DNA of 64,000 nucleotides. Source: HK-STAS-PATE-36 sp964565615. GTDB taxonomy: Bacteria; Patescibacteriota; Saccharimonadia; Saccharimonadales; JAGQNJ01. The number at the start of each line of letters is the position of its first letter. Position 1 is the stretch's first letter. Below the pieces are notes generated by a model. It searched no databases. It worked only from the letters and a program-made list of their open reading frames with translations, and was not told where the DNA came from. This document shows positions 51,429-59,982 of this stretch, one piece after another. A program made the translations under genes and the position numbers. The stretch spans positions 1 through 64,000 of the forward strand of contig CAZMFO010000003.1 of the NCBI GenBank assembly GCA_964565615.1, in the 5' to 3' direction.

Positions 51429-52699
51429 AAATGTCTCCTTATTTCGCTGATATGTTTAATTAGTGCTTTATTGCCGGATTTGTTGGCGTAATCGTTCAAA
51501 TTGTGAATAACGCCTTTGTAGTACTTAAGTTCTGCAGAGGTAAACTGCTTGGGAAGCTTGCTTGCTTCTTGATGATACAATCCAACGAAGCAATTTCGCA
51601 CCGCTTCTTCGTCACCAATCTTCTTAAATACATCAATTGCCCCATTATAATTTTGTTTCTTCATTAAATACGCGCCTTGATTGTGATAAATCGCCTTCTG
51701 TAGTTGGGCTTGCTGTGATGAATGTTCGCTCAACTTTAGGGCTCGTACAAAATCTTGCTTCTGCAAGTAAAAAGATGCACCGTTTGTGCCAACTGCATCT
51801 ATCAGCTTGTTGTTATTACTCTGCAAGGCAAAACTAAGCGCTCTATCATAAAAGTTACTTCTCATAAGCTCGGCGACAGTGTTATTATAGGCAACCTCAA
51901 GATTACGACTAACAAGTTCTTGATTGCTACTAATCAAACTAGCTAGTCTTGCCGACTCTAAAATAGTAGTTGCCGGTACTTTCTTGGTGCGAAAATAATC
52001 ATCAGAAACATCCAACAAATTAATACTAATAATTTCATGAATCGGTAATATTTCTTGTTTCGGCTCATCATATTTTTTAAACTCTGCCCTCGTTGCCTCA
52101 ACATCAATCCCATCAAAATGGAGCGCTACATGACCAGGGTAAGTTTTGAGTTGGAGTAATTGAACATCAAACTTTAAAGAAAACAAAGCAATATACAGCG
52201 TCACAATCTGGTTGCAGTCCCCAATCAATGACTCACGATTTGGGTTTCGTAGCAATTTACCAAAAGTACTAGATTCGCGGTATTCATATCGCCCTCCAGC
52301 AGGAGAGAGATATTCCATTATCTGCTTGATATAAACCCAATGTTCGGCATTTTTATTAAACTGCTCGCTAGCTATCCCCAATCTTGATAATTCATCAAGT
52401 AGCTTTTCTTTATCAACCGTGTGTTGAGTTGAGTAGTCGCTAAAACTGGATTTTATGTGATCAAAATTGGCATAAAGTTGGCGTCTGGTTGACTTACCTA
52501 AATAACGATAACCCCGATATCGCCACTCACACCATAAATTAAACACCGTAATATCTTGCTGGATCAAATCTATCACTTGTTTAGTGATTGATTGTTTAGC
52601 ATCGGCCTCGCGTAAGCCATCTAAAAATTTAGCAATCCGCCGTTCATGACCATCAACATAAGGACTCAACGAATAGTATATTTTTTGTAGTATGTTCAT
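51425..52699 (-). CDS. Transglutaminase-like domain protein with TPR repeats
   Basis: 424 residues, no signal peptide. The central transglutaminase-like core has C162 in IGDCNQIVTLY, H190/H194 in YPGHVALHF and D199 in GIDVEAT, consistent with a Cys-His-Asp triad. The C-terminal ~160 residues form TPR-like helical hairpins (YDRALSFALQSNNN, FVRALKLSEHSSQ, YNGAIDVFKKIGDEEA). It may be a cytoplasmic cysteine protease or a peptide-bond-forming enzyme. TAAAAT at 52708-52713 lies 8 nt before the ATG. It lies 32 nt downstream of the DUF2779 gene and is coupled to the RdgB-like gene. Confidence 0.8.
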   Translation of the reverse strand: MNILQKIYYSLSPYVDGHERRIAKFLDGLREADAKQSITKQVIDLIQQDITVFNLWCEWRYRGYRYLGKSTRRQLYANFDHIKSSFSDYSTQHTVDKEKLLDELSRLGIASEQFNKNAEHWVYIKQIMEYLSPAGGRYEYRESSTFGKLLRNPNRESLIGDCNQIVTLYIALFSLKFDVQLLQLKTYPGHVALHFDGIDVEATRAEFKKYDEPKQEILPIHEIISINLLDVSDDYFRTKKVPATTILESARLASLISSNQELVSRNLEVAYNNTVAELMRSNFYDRALSFALQSNNNKLIDAVGTNGASFYLQKQDFVRALKLSEHSSQQAQLQKAIYHNQGAYLMKKQNYNGAIDVFKKIGDEEAVRNCFVGLYHQEASKLPKQFTSAELKYYKGVIHNLNDYANKSGNKALIKHISEIRRHL

Positions 52700-52731
52700 C
52701 TACACTCATTTTACAAGACAAGCGCTAATGC

Positions 52732-54084
52732 TCACAATCTATCAAGTACTCTATAAATTTCTACCATAGCCAAAGTATCAAGCCTGCAATATTCTAATAA
52801 ACCACTGAGTATTTTTTCTTTATCTTTATGGTGTTTACCGTCAAGCACTGCTTCCATCCAAAGGCGTTGCGCCGAAGCACCCTCTTGAATATCAAGCTCC
52901 TTATAAGATAATTCTGGGTAGAGTACTGGCAAAACTTGCTTAATGCTGGCGCTACCGTTAAAGCGTGGGTCATCATACATTTTTGATTGAAACGGAATCA
53001 TCAAATCAACCACCCGATTATTGATTGCTTGTAGCGCCTCTTGATATTCGGGCAACATCTCACCTAGTTCGCTATTGCGCGCTTTTTCAAAACCCTCAAA
53101 CCAAACTATCACCGATCCTTCGGTGCCAATATCTTTAATTAGTTGTTCGGTTAGGAGGCGAGCAGGGTCAGAGTTATTCTGATGTAAATATTCCTTATGA
53201 GTAAGTTCAGCGCTTGGCGACTGTAAAATATGCAAAGAATACTGAAACGGTACTTGTTGATATGGGCGATGACCATCAAAGTAGGGAATCAAGCTAGATA
53301 AAGTTTCGTAATCCAAAAAATATAGCGGAAAGACAAGCCGACTTAAAAATTCTTTAATTGCCTTATGATTAATTGTTGGTTGAGCATTACTAAAATCGGG
53401 TTCAGGCTCGTCAACTAAATTTTTGTAGATCTTAAGCCACTCTTTTTTATAACCAAATTTTGTTAAGGCAGGGTCTGGATTAGGCATCTGCTGACTGCTG
53501 GCGGTCTTTAGTGCCAAAGGCATAGATTCGGCGGTTATCGCATTTTTTTCTGCAACCTTTTCGGTTACATCCTCAATAACTGATAGCTCTCTGGCATTGA
53601 TCTCACCTTTGCGTACATACTTATTATTTACATAGGCCACCTTAACTTGACGCACCTTGTAACCACAACCTTCTAAAACGGCTTTCTGAAAAGCCAAATC
53701 AAACAAATGCTCTAGCTTGACACTTGTGCTCGACTTTATCTCGTAAAGGTCAACTATTTCGTGCGAAACAAACTCCACTATATCGCAAATACAAGTGTAT
53801 TCTTGCCACTCAAACCTAGGCTGAAACAAAACTTTAGCTCCAGACTCAATCGCCTGCAAGGTGCGGGAGGGAAGAGTTGTATACTCCTCATAACTACTAA
53901 AGCCCAGTGTGGTACCACCTTCAAACAAACCTTCAACATAAGGTTCAAACTGATGCCCTGCATCAAACATTGCTTGAGTAGATTCATCAACGGGCGGAAT
54001 CTTGCTCGGATCGTTCTTTTTTACCCATAGCCACGCTGGGTGTTTCATAAACAACATATAATCCGATTTAGATATCTGGCTCAA
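52732..54084 (-). CDS. DUF2779 protein: Cas4-like nuclease plus DEDD exonuclease-like domain
   Basis: 450 residues. The N-terminal domain has a PD-(D/E)XK pattern: D101 in CICDIVEF, E115-I-K117 in LYEIKSS, and Q133 in AFQKAV, as in Cas4/RecB-type nucleases. The C-terminal domain has an RNase-H-fold exonuclease pattern starting D257/E259 in YFLDYETL, with a late Asp in YCRLDTLAMVEI. DUF2779 is of unknown function. The start overlaps the DUF262 gene stop by 4 nt, so the two are co-translated, suggesting joint nucleic-acid processing or defence. Confidence 0.82.
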   Translation of the reverse strand: MSQISKSDYMLFMKHPAWLWVKKNDPSKIPPVDESTQAMFDAGHQFEPYVEGLFEGGTTLGFSSYEEYTTLPSRTLQAIESGAKVLFQPRFEWQEYTCICDIVEFVSHEIVDLYEIKSSTSVKLEHLFDLAFQKAVLEGCGYKVRQVKVAYVNNKYVRKGEINARELSVIEDVTEKVAEKNAITAESMPLALKTASSQQMPNPDPALTKFGYKKEWLKIYKNLVDEPEPDFSNAQPTINHKAIKEFLSRLVFPLYFLDYETLSSLIPYFDGHRPYQQVPFQYSLHILQSPSAELTHKEYLHQNNSDPARLLTEQLIKDIGTEGSVIVWFEGFEKARNSELGEMLPEYQEALQAINNRVVDLMIPFQSKMYDDPRFNGSASIKQVLPVLYPELSYKELDIQEGASAQRLWMEAVLDGKHHKDKEKILSGLLEYCRLDTLAMVEIYRVLDRL

Positions 54085-55979
54085 ATCAATCCTTTTGCAC
54101 GTAGTTTTTCTATCTGAGCACGTTCATCGTCTGTCGGCTTATTTTTAAAAGGTTTATTGTAACCAAAAATAAAGTTGGTGATTCTCTTGGCGGCTTTTTT
54201 TGTTGCAAGTTTTATGTCTTCTTTGTCCCAAGTATCTTTAGGATATCTCGTTAGCGCCAAAGCTAATGTAAAACGGCTGTTATTGTAACCGGACTTATCT
54301 TGTATATTACTATTTTTTTTGGTTTTGAACCACTCGTTACCGATTGATTTATTGATATCTTCTTCGAGCAGTATTTTATTTCCGAGCTGGTTAGCTATAA
54401 CAACAAACTCATCTACAGTCTCAATACCGGCATCTGTGCGAATATGTCCGATATTCATGCCACTAGCCGGCATAATATGCTCCACATTAGTGTTTTCATT
54501 AAAGTTAAAAATTCCGTCATTTTCTAACGTGTAGAGATATTCGTTTAAATACGCCAGTATATTTTTGCCATAATCAGTTAAGGAAGCTATAATATCATCT
54601 TCCTGCCAGTTTTTTCGAATATGAGCATCGAAATCTGTACAAATCTCATCAATAGTAACATTAACGTCAGTAAATTTAATTGCCTGACCAAACAAAAATG
54701 TCTTAAAGGCAGCGCTAGAATATCCAGCATCTACAAGCTCAAGTATGGCGAATAGGCGAATTAGTTGCAGGCTAATCTCTTTAGTGATTTCCGTTGTAAT
54801 TTCATCTGGATTATACTTACTAAGGTAAGCTGAAAGATATAACTTAGCGTTTTCGTTGAATTTTAACAATAGTTTTACTTCTGGAAATTCTTTTATGAAA
54901 CCCCATGTTTCTGCAATACGTATGAACTCTGCAGATAATAAGACGGGGTCCTTCAATAGTTCTTTACTATGGTCAACGAAGTATCGTCGTAGCCCCGGTA
55001 CCGTAACGTCAAAGTTGCCCGTACTACTCAATACATATTCTTTGGTTCGGGCGCGATTAATATACATAAACTGAGTTAATATAGCCGTTAAGTCCGAAAT
55101 GCCCTGTGTATTCAAGCTAGTAGCCAATTCATTTAGCCTCTCCCATTGCGCATTAAAGTCTTCTTTATTTTCACCAGCATTTGAATATAGTTGTGCAGAG
55201 ATAATATCTGAATCTGCTAAAGGTAAGCCAGTCGAATTAAGTGAATTAAACATGGTTATAGCTTGTTCCACTTGCCAACTACGTATCTCAATAATCTGAC
55301 ATTTTTCTAAGAAAACTTTCGCAAATCGGTTAAGCGTTGACTCTGACTTTGTTTGTAATTGATTATAAAAATACTTGAAATTTCGGAAATGCTTTGTATA
55401 TTTGTTATCTTTCTGCTTACGTGGAATCCTGTGCACGTTTTTTTCTGCATATTCAAAATTTATTGCACTTAAGATAATACTAATTTCGTTCTTATATAAT
55501 TCGTTAATTGAATTATTTTCTATAATTGTCACATCTTTCACCCTAGAAAAGTCTTTGAGTGTAGCAGGTATATCTTCGTCATCAATCTTGTATAAAATTT
55601 TCATTATTTTATTACGGTTACCCTTAAGGCCAGCTTCTAAAGATTCGGTATCTTCATCGGCAGAGATAGTATCGAGTGCAATGTTGATGTGTAAAAGTAT
55701 AGCTTTTAATAATAATAAAAATGTAGTTGTGCGCTGTTGGCCGTCGATAAGGCTAAATTTGTTATTGTCAGAGCAATCCATAATAATTGTGCCGAAAAAA
55801 TACGGGTCACTACCGTCGGATTCTATGAAAGCTTCGATGTCTTGCCAAAGCTTATCACAATGGGGATTCACATCCCATGAATATCCTCGTTGATATTCAG
55901 GAATAACAAAACTCGTAGCTTTATCAAGCTTAAAATACTCGCTAATCAACTTTAATTTTGGTTCTATATCTTTTGCCAT
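54081..55979 (-). CDS. GmrSD-like DUF262/DUF1524 protein
   Basis: 632 residues. The N-terminal DUF262 (ParB-like NTPase fold) has IPEYQRGYSWD at 26-36 and LIDGQQRTTT at 78-86. The C-terminal DUF1524 HNH-like nuclease has NVEHIMPAS (~495), VIANQLGNKILLEEDIN and GNEWFKTKK. A single-chain GmrS-GmrD arrangement is typical of type IV restriction systems that cleave glucosylated or otherwise modified phage DNA using NTP. All key motifs are intact. The SD GGAG is about 8 nt upstream. Lowest-GC gene of its neighbourhood by eye. Confidence 0.9.
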   Translation of the reverse strand: MAKDIEPKLKLISEYFKLDKATSFVIPEYQRGYSWDVNPHCDKLWQDIEAFIESDGSDPYFFGTIIMDCSDNNKFSLIDGQQRTTTFLLLLKAILLHINIALDTISADEDTESLEAGLKGNRNKIMKILYKIDDEDIPATLKDFSRVKDVTIIENNSINELYKNEISIILSAINFEYAEKNVHRIPRKQKDNKYTKHFRNFKYFYNQLQTKSESTLNRFAKVFLEKCQIIEIRSWQVEQAITMFNSLNSTGLPLADSDIISAQLYSNAGENKEDFNAQWERLNELATSLNTQGISDLTAILTQFMYINRARTKEYVLSSTGNFDVTVPGLRRYFVDHSKELLKDPVLLSAEFIRIAETWGFIKEFPEVKLLLKFNENAKLYLSAYLSKYNPDEITTEITKEISLQLIRLFAILELVDAGYSSAAFKTFLFGQAIKFTDVNVTIDEICTDFDAHIRKNWQEDDIIASLTDYGKNILAYLNEYLYTLENDGIFNFNENTNVEHIMPASGMNIGHIRTDAGIETVDEFVVIANQLGNKILLEEDINKSIGNEWFKTKKNSNIQDKSGYNNSRFTLALALTRYPKDTWDKEDIKLATKKAAKRITNFIFGYNKPFKNKPTDDERAQIEKLRAKGLI

Positions 55980-56126
55980 ATCATTACTCCACTTGCATTA
56001 CATATTTTCCGACCACTTAACATAGCTACATTATACCTCAACAGCAACTAATCTATATACTCTAGTTGAATAATAGGAAATATTGTTGTGTTCCTGTATA
56101 ATAATAGTTAGAGAGGATAAAAAGCT

Positions 56127-56444
56127 ATGAAAAAATCAAAAATGACACCACAAGAATACAGAAAGAGATTGATGGACGCTAGAGATAGATACTTTGGTGG
56201 TATACAAAATGCTACCTATGAGCAGAAAATCCAAGCTCAAATCGATGGTGAGTCAGTAGCAGAAGAAGCCCTAGATAGTTTTATCAGTCTAGACTACACA
56301 GATGACTACAATGACGGCGAAAGACCTGAAGACTTCGCTAACGAAAAAATGGCAGAAGACTATAGGCTATTTATCAAAGCTTTTGACCTACCATACCCAA
56401 CTGGTAAACCACCAAAAGAAGAATTTGAACTCCCCGAGTATTAG
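56127..56444 (+). CDS. Small acidic hypothetical protein
   Basis: 105 residues, charged, no membrane helix; segments TPQEYRKRLMDARDRYFGG and DDYNDGERPEDFANEKMAEDY. A promoter TATAAT (56097-56102) plus SD (GAGAGGA) makes it one of the few leadered genes here. It is divergent from the GmrSD-like gene. No family recognised; an antirestriction or defence-associated role is only a guess from position. Confidence 0.65.
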   Translation: MKKSKMTPQEYRKRLMDARDRYFGGIQNATYEQKIQAQIDGESVAEEALDSFISLDYTDDYNDGERPEDFANEKMAEDYRLFIKAFDLPYPTGKPPKEEFELPEY

Positions 56445-56502
56445 TGTCTTATCAAATGTAATTAATTTAGCACAGGCTTTATGTTTATTGCGATTTGATG
56501 GC

Positions 56503-56508
56503 TATAAT
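56503..56508 (+). promoter_or_regulatory. -10 element of leaderless radC
   Basis: TATAAT lies 8 nt before the ATG at 56517. Confidence 0.55.
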
Positions 56509-56516
56509 CAAAAACA

Positions 56517-57158
56517 ATGAAGATAACCGACCGGCGCAAAGATTTGCGACCTAGAGAGAAGCTACAAGCAAAAGGCTCAGAAAGTCTAAGTGACTACGAA
56601 CTCCTAATGGCTATTATCGGCAGTGGCAACAAGCAAGCCGATGTGACCAAAATCGCCCGTGATGTCCAAAAATTACTAAAAGAAAAGAGTAGTGAGCTGA
56701 CTTACGAAGATTTGCTAGCAGTCAAAAGTCTTGGCCCGGCTAAAGCAACACAGATTATGGCGGGGTTTGAACTGTGGAGTCGGCAGTTTCAGGTGAGCGA
56801 ACGCCCAATCATCGACAGCCCCGAAAAAGCAGTAGAACAGCTCGCCGACATCCGTAACAAACGGCAAGAATACTTCGTTTGCCTGACGCTAGATGGCGCT
56901 AATCGTCTCATCGCCAAGCGAGTCATCAGTATAGGCACGCTCACTGCCAGCCTCGTCCACCCGCGCGAAGTCTTTGCCGAGGCTATCACCGACCGCGCTG
57001 CTAGCATCATCGTGGCGCACAACCACCCAAGCGGAAATCTACAACCGAGTGATGCAGATAAGGCGGTGACGGAACGCATAAAAGATGCTGGCGAACTGTT
57101 AGGTATTGCGCTCATCGACCATATTTTGCTAACAAAGACGAGTTTTGCACAAATTTAG
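56517..57158 (+). CDS. radC: RadC-family JAB/MPN protein
   Basis: 213 residues. N-terminal helix-hairpin-helix part (LREKLQAKGSESLSDYELLMAIIGSG...LAVKSLGPAKATQIMAGFEL) and C-terminal JAMM domain with IIVAHNHPSGNLQPSDADKAVT (HxHPxGxxxxSxxD). The RadC metallo-fold is complete. Despite the name, a role in recombinational repair is unproven, and RadC-like genes are common on mobile elements. Terminal residues (HILLTKTSFAQI) are standard. Confidence 0.92.
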   Translation: MKITDRRKDLRPREKLQAKGSESLSDYELLMAIIGSGNKQADVTKIARDVQKLLKEKSSELTYEDLLAVKSLGPAKATQIMAGFELWSRQFQVSERPIIDSPEKAVEQLADIRNKRQEYFVCLTLDGANRLIAKRVISIGTLTASLVHPREVFAEAITDRAASIIVAHNHPSGNLQPSDADKAVTERIKDAGELLGIALIDHILLTKTSFAQI

Positions 57159-57163
57159 CCCAC

Positions 57164-57207
57164 CTTTGCGTTAAAACCACATAGAATTACACTATTTTAA
57201 CGCAAAG
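57164..57207. promoter_or_regulatory. 13-bp inverted repeat upstream of fic promoter
   Basis: CTTTGCGTTAAAA (57164-57176) and its perfect complement TTTTAACGCAAAG (57195-57207), 18 bp apart. The right arm lies between the expected -35 position and the -10 (57213-57218). It is a candidate operator; no T-run follows, so it is not a standard terminator. Confidence 0.65.
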
Positions 57208-57212
57208 TATGC

Positions 57213-57218
57213 TATAAT
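57213..57218 (+). promoter_or_regulatory. -10 element of fic gene
   Basis: TATAAT lies 9 nt before the ATG at 57228. Confidence 0.55.
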
Positions 57219-57227
57219 AAAATAAGC

Positions 57228-58115
57228 ATGATCAACCAAATCACTAAGAATCGTATTGAGACTTTGTTAGCACAGTATCGGAAGCTTGCAGATTCAAACA
57301 AAGAAGCTGTTCGCGAGATCGCCATCACGGAAATTCCAGAGATGGTCTATAACTCTAACGCCATCGAAAATTCCACCCTGACACTTGAAGACACCGAAGA
57401 TATTCTGCTACATGATGCAGTCAAAAAAGACCACGACATCCGCGAAATTTACGAAGCAAAAAACCTCGCTAAGGTCACCGAGTATTTGCTCACCAACCCA
57501 CATCAAAGGCTCGACATCGAACTGATCTTGCATCTCCACAGCATGCTACTTGCGAATATCCAAGACGATTGGGCGGGTAGATTCCGACGCGGTAAAGAAT
57601 GGGTGCGAGTCGGCAACCATATGGGTGCGAACCCCGATTTTGTATCTAGGCTAATGAGCGATTTGGTGCAAAAGTATCACCAAGATGACGCATACTTTCT
57701 CGATCGTATAGCTTGGTTTCATGCCGAGTTCGAAACGATTCATCCATTTCCAGACGGCAACGGTCGTATCGGTCGCGTGCTTATCAACCAGCAATTCATG
57801 GCGCTCGGCTATCCGCCTATTATCATCCCAAACAAAGGCAAGAAAACCGATTATTATCCAGCCTTCACTTCGTATAGCACAAACGGTACCTACGACGATT
57901 TTACCGATTTGTTTGCAGGCTTACTCATAGAGGCTCTATATCGGCGCATTGCCATCTTGTCGTCAGTCCGGATAGTCCGCCTCTCGTTGTGGGCAAAAAC
58001 CAACAAAGTCTCGCCACACACCGCATCCAACAAAGCTCGTCGTGGCACAATACCAGCATTCCGTATGCGTGGCACATGGATGATAGCCGAAGATTATAAA
58101 CCAAAATATATCTAG
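57228..58115 (+). CDS. Fic-domain AMPylase-like protein with C-terminal HTH
   Basis: 295 residues. Inhibitory motif (S/T)xxxE(G/N) as S43-NAIE-N48, then the Fic core HPFPDGNGRIGR (172-183) with catalytic His and the anion-binding loop. Such class II Fic proteins transfer AMP from ATP to a target hydroxyl and are autoinhibited by the N-terminal Glu. The C-terminal ~50 residues (VRLSLWAKTNKVSPHTASNKARRGTIPAFRMRGTWMI) look like an excisionase/MerR-type DNA-binding helix-turn-helix. Together with the upstream palindrome this suggests autoregulation. No separate antitoxin gene is adjacent. Confidence 0.9.
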   Translation: MINQITKNRIETLLAQYRKLADSNKEAVREIAITEIPEMVYNSNAIENSTLTLEDTEDILLHDAVKKDHDIREIYEAKNLAKVTEYLLTNPHQRLDIELILHLHSMLLANIQDDWAGRFRRGKEWVRVGNHMGANPDFVSRLMSDLVQKYHQDDAYFLDRIAWFHAEFETIHPFPDGNGRIGRVLINQQFMALGYPPIIIPNKGKKTDYYPAFTSYSTNGTYDDFTDLFAGLLIEALYRRIAILSSVRIVRLSLWAKTNKVSPHTASNKARRGTIPAFRMRGTWMIAEDYKPKYI

Positions 58116-58280
58116 ATGATCTCAAGGTAACACATAAGGCGGAGTCTGTGTTTTAGGCTAACGCATAGACCAATCAATACAATTCATCACGACATGCGAA
58201 ATAGCAACATGTAAAGATGTGAAGTATTATCTCTGAACAAAACACAAATTATCCAAGAAAATGATAAAATATAGATAATT

Positions 58281-59060
58281 ATGCCTAAGAAGGAAGCATC
58301 AGCACGACTTAAAATCAACCATCTCCTAGAAGAAGCAGGTTGGCGATTAGTTGATACGCAAGACCAAAAAGCAAATGTTCAAGTTGAAAGTCACATCAAG
58401 CTTGACGTAGTTGGTGATGATTTTGAAAACCAGCCTAACGGTTTTATTGACTACCTACTGCTCGATGACGACAAAAAACCAATCGCCGTACTAGAGGCCA
58501 AGCGTGAGTCAATAGGCCCACTGAGCGCTAAAGAACAAGCCAGAAACTACGCTAACAGCGTACATGCTCGTTACATAATCCTAAGTAATGGCAATGTGCA
58601 TTACTTGTGGGACACCAAAGAGGGCAACCCAGAACCAATTTCGAAGTTTCCGACCCTTCAATCATTAACAGAGTCGGCAGAAGTCACCAAAGACCCCTCG
58701 GCCATTGCACTTGAGCAGGTTGATCACGACTACATCGCCAAAACGCAAATACCAAACTACAAAGATAACGCAAGCTATCAGGCTGGTGGCGACGAAAGAG
58801 CTAGATTCATTCGTACTAACCATTTGGTTTTCCTAAGAAACTATCAAGTCGATGCTATACACGCAATCCAAAAATCTGCCGAGCAAGGCAAAAAACGCTA
58901 TCTACTAGAAATGGCCACTGGCACAGGCAAGACCATGACTTGCGCCGCTATCGTTAAACTGTTTCTGAGAACCGGCAACGCTAAACGAGCGCTGTTTCTA
59001 GTTGATAGAATTGAGCTTGAAATGCAAGCAATGGCAAATTTTGAATATTGGGCTAATTAG
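58281..59060 (+). pseudogene. Truncated type I restriction HsdR, N-terminal part
   Basis: 259 residues of an HsdR that normally reaches 800-1000. The nuclease motif FIDYLLLDDDKKPIAVLEAKRE (D, ExK) and helicase Walker A in MATGTGKTMT are present. The reading frame stops shortly after motif Ia (ALFLVDRIELEMQA), so the rest of the translocase is missing. No hsdM or hsdS is in the window. A fresh promoter for the next gene begins 2 nt after the stop, implying a deletion junction. It could still make an inactive stub. Confidence 0.85.
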
Positions 59061-59061
59061 C

Positions 59062-59067
59062 TACAAT
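59062..59067 (+). promoter_or_regulatory. -10 element of leaderless SDR gene
   Basis: TACAAT lies 6 nt before the ATG at 59074, with TTGAAT at 59041-59046 (15-bp spacer) as a possible -35 inside the HsdR fragment. Confidence 0.55.
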
Positions 59068-59073
59068 AGAATT

Positions 59074-59898
59074 ATGGGTAAGCAAAGTAAAAGTACTTCT
59101 AGTTCTACTAAATTAAATAACCTAATATCGTTAGCCGGAAAATGTGCCCTGATAACGGGAGCAGGGGCGGGGATGGGGCAAGCAATTGCCTTAAGATTTG
59201 CAGAGGCAGGAGCAAAACTGTTGTTAATAGATGTTGACCCTAAGTCACTCCAAGAAACCGAACAGCTTTTAGCTGATGGTCAACACGGCTCGTATGTTTT
59301 TGATCTTGCCGACAAAACTGCTATTGATGGGTTTTGGCATAATCTGCCAGACTCAAAACTACCAGATATCTTAATAAACAACGCTGGCATATTCCCAATG
59401 CAAGAGTTTACAGATATAGACGCTGACTTTTTGCAAAATGTTATGGATGTTAATTTTAGCTCTGTCTTTTGGATGAGCCAGCACTTTATAAAAAGACACC
59501 TCCAAAACAAAAATGGAGGGGTAATAGTCAACATTAGCTCTATAGAGGCCAGCGTGGCATTTAAGAGCGATATGGCTCATTATGCCAGTAGCAAAGCAGG
59601 AGTTTTAGCCCTAACCAGAGCCCTAGCTAAAGATTATGGCAAAGATGGGTTTCGAATAAATGCTCTTATGCCCGGAGGAGTAAACACGCCCGGGACAAAG
59701 AAACTATTTAAGCAAGCCTTGCGCAAAGTTGATCTTAGTCTTTTTAAGACGGGGTACGACTTTAAGCAAAGGCTATCTTTGGGGAGAATTGGTGAGCCAG
59801 ACGATATCGCTCGCGCCACACTGTTTTTAGCCAGCGACCTCTCTAGCTATGTGCACGGAGCCTGCCTGCCAGTTGATGGTGGCTTTTTATCATCTTAA
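59074..59898 (+). CDS. Short-chain dehydrogenase/reductase
   Basis: 274 residues from ATG 59074. Rossmann glycine motif TGAGAGMGQ, NNAG in LINNAGIFPM, catalytic Ser in NISSIEAS and Y-x-x-x-K in HYASSKAG, with LPVDGGFL at the end: a complete classical SDR. NAD(P) preference may favour NAD (Asp in LIDVDP after strand 2). Substrate unknown. A longer frame from upstream overlaps the HsdR fragment and is rejected on the -10 evidence. Confidence 0.9.
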   Translation: MGKQSKSTSSSTKLNNLISLAGKCALITGAGAGMGQAIALRFAEAGAKLLLIDVDPKSLQETEQLLADGQHGSYVFDLADKTAIDGFWHNLPDSKLPDILINNAGIFPMQEFTDIDADFLQNVMDVNFSSVFWMSQHFIKRHLQNKNGGVIVNISSIEASVAFKSDMAHYASSKAGVLALTRALAKDYGKDGFRINALMPGGVNTPGTKKLFKQALRKVDLSLFKTGYDFKQRLSLGRIGEPDDIARATLFLASDLSSYVHGACLPVDGGFLSS

Positions 59899-59969
59899 GT
59901 CAAGGGGCAATACTGGCAAAAAGTACAGAATTCGTTTAGCATAAGTGGCTTACCGTGCTATCATTGCAA

Positions 59970-59975
59970 TATAAG
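59970..59975 (+). promoter_or_regulatory. -10 element, leaderless membrane protein
   Basis: TATAAG lies 7 nt before the ATG at 59983; there is no SD. Confidence 0.45.
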
Positions 59976-59982
59976 GCAATAA

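Noticed and set aside
59002..59073. Upstream start for the SDR gene
   Set aside because: It overlaps the HsdR fragment out of frame, and TACAAT at 59062-59067 places the transcript start at the ATG 59074.
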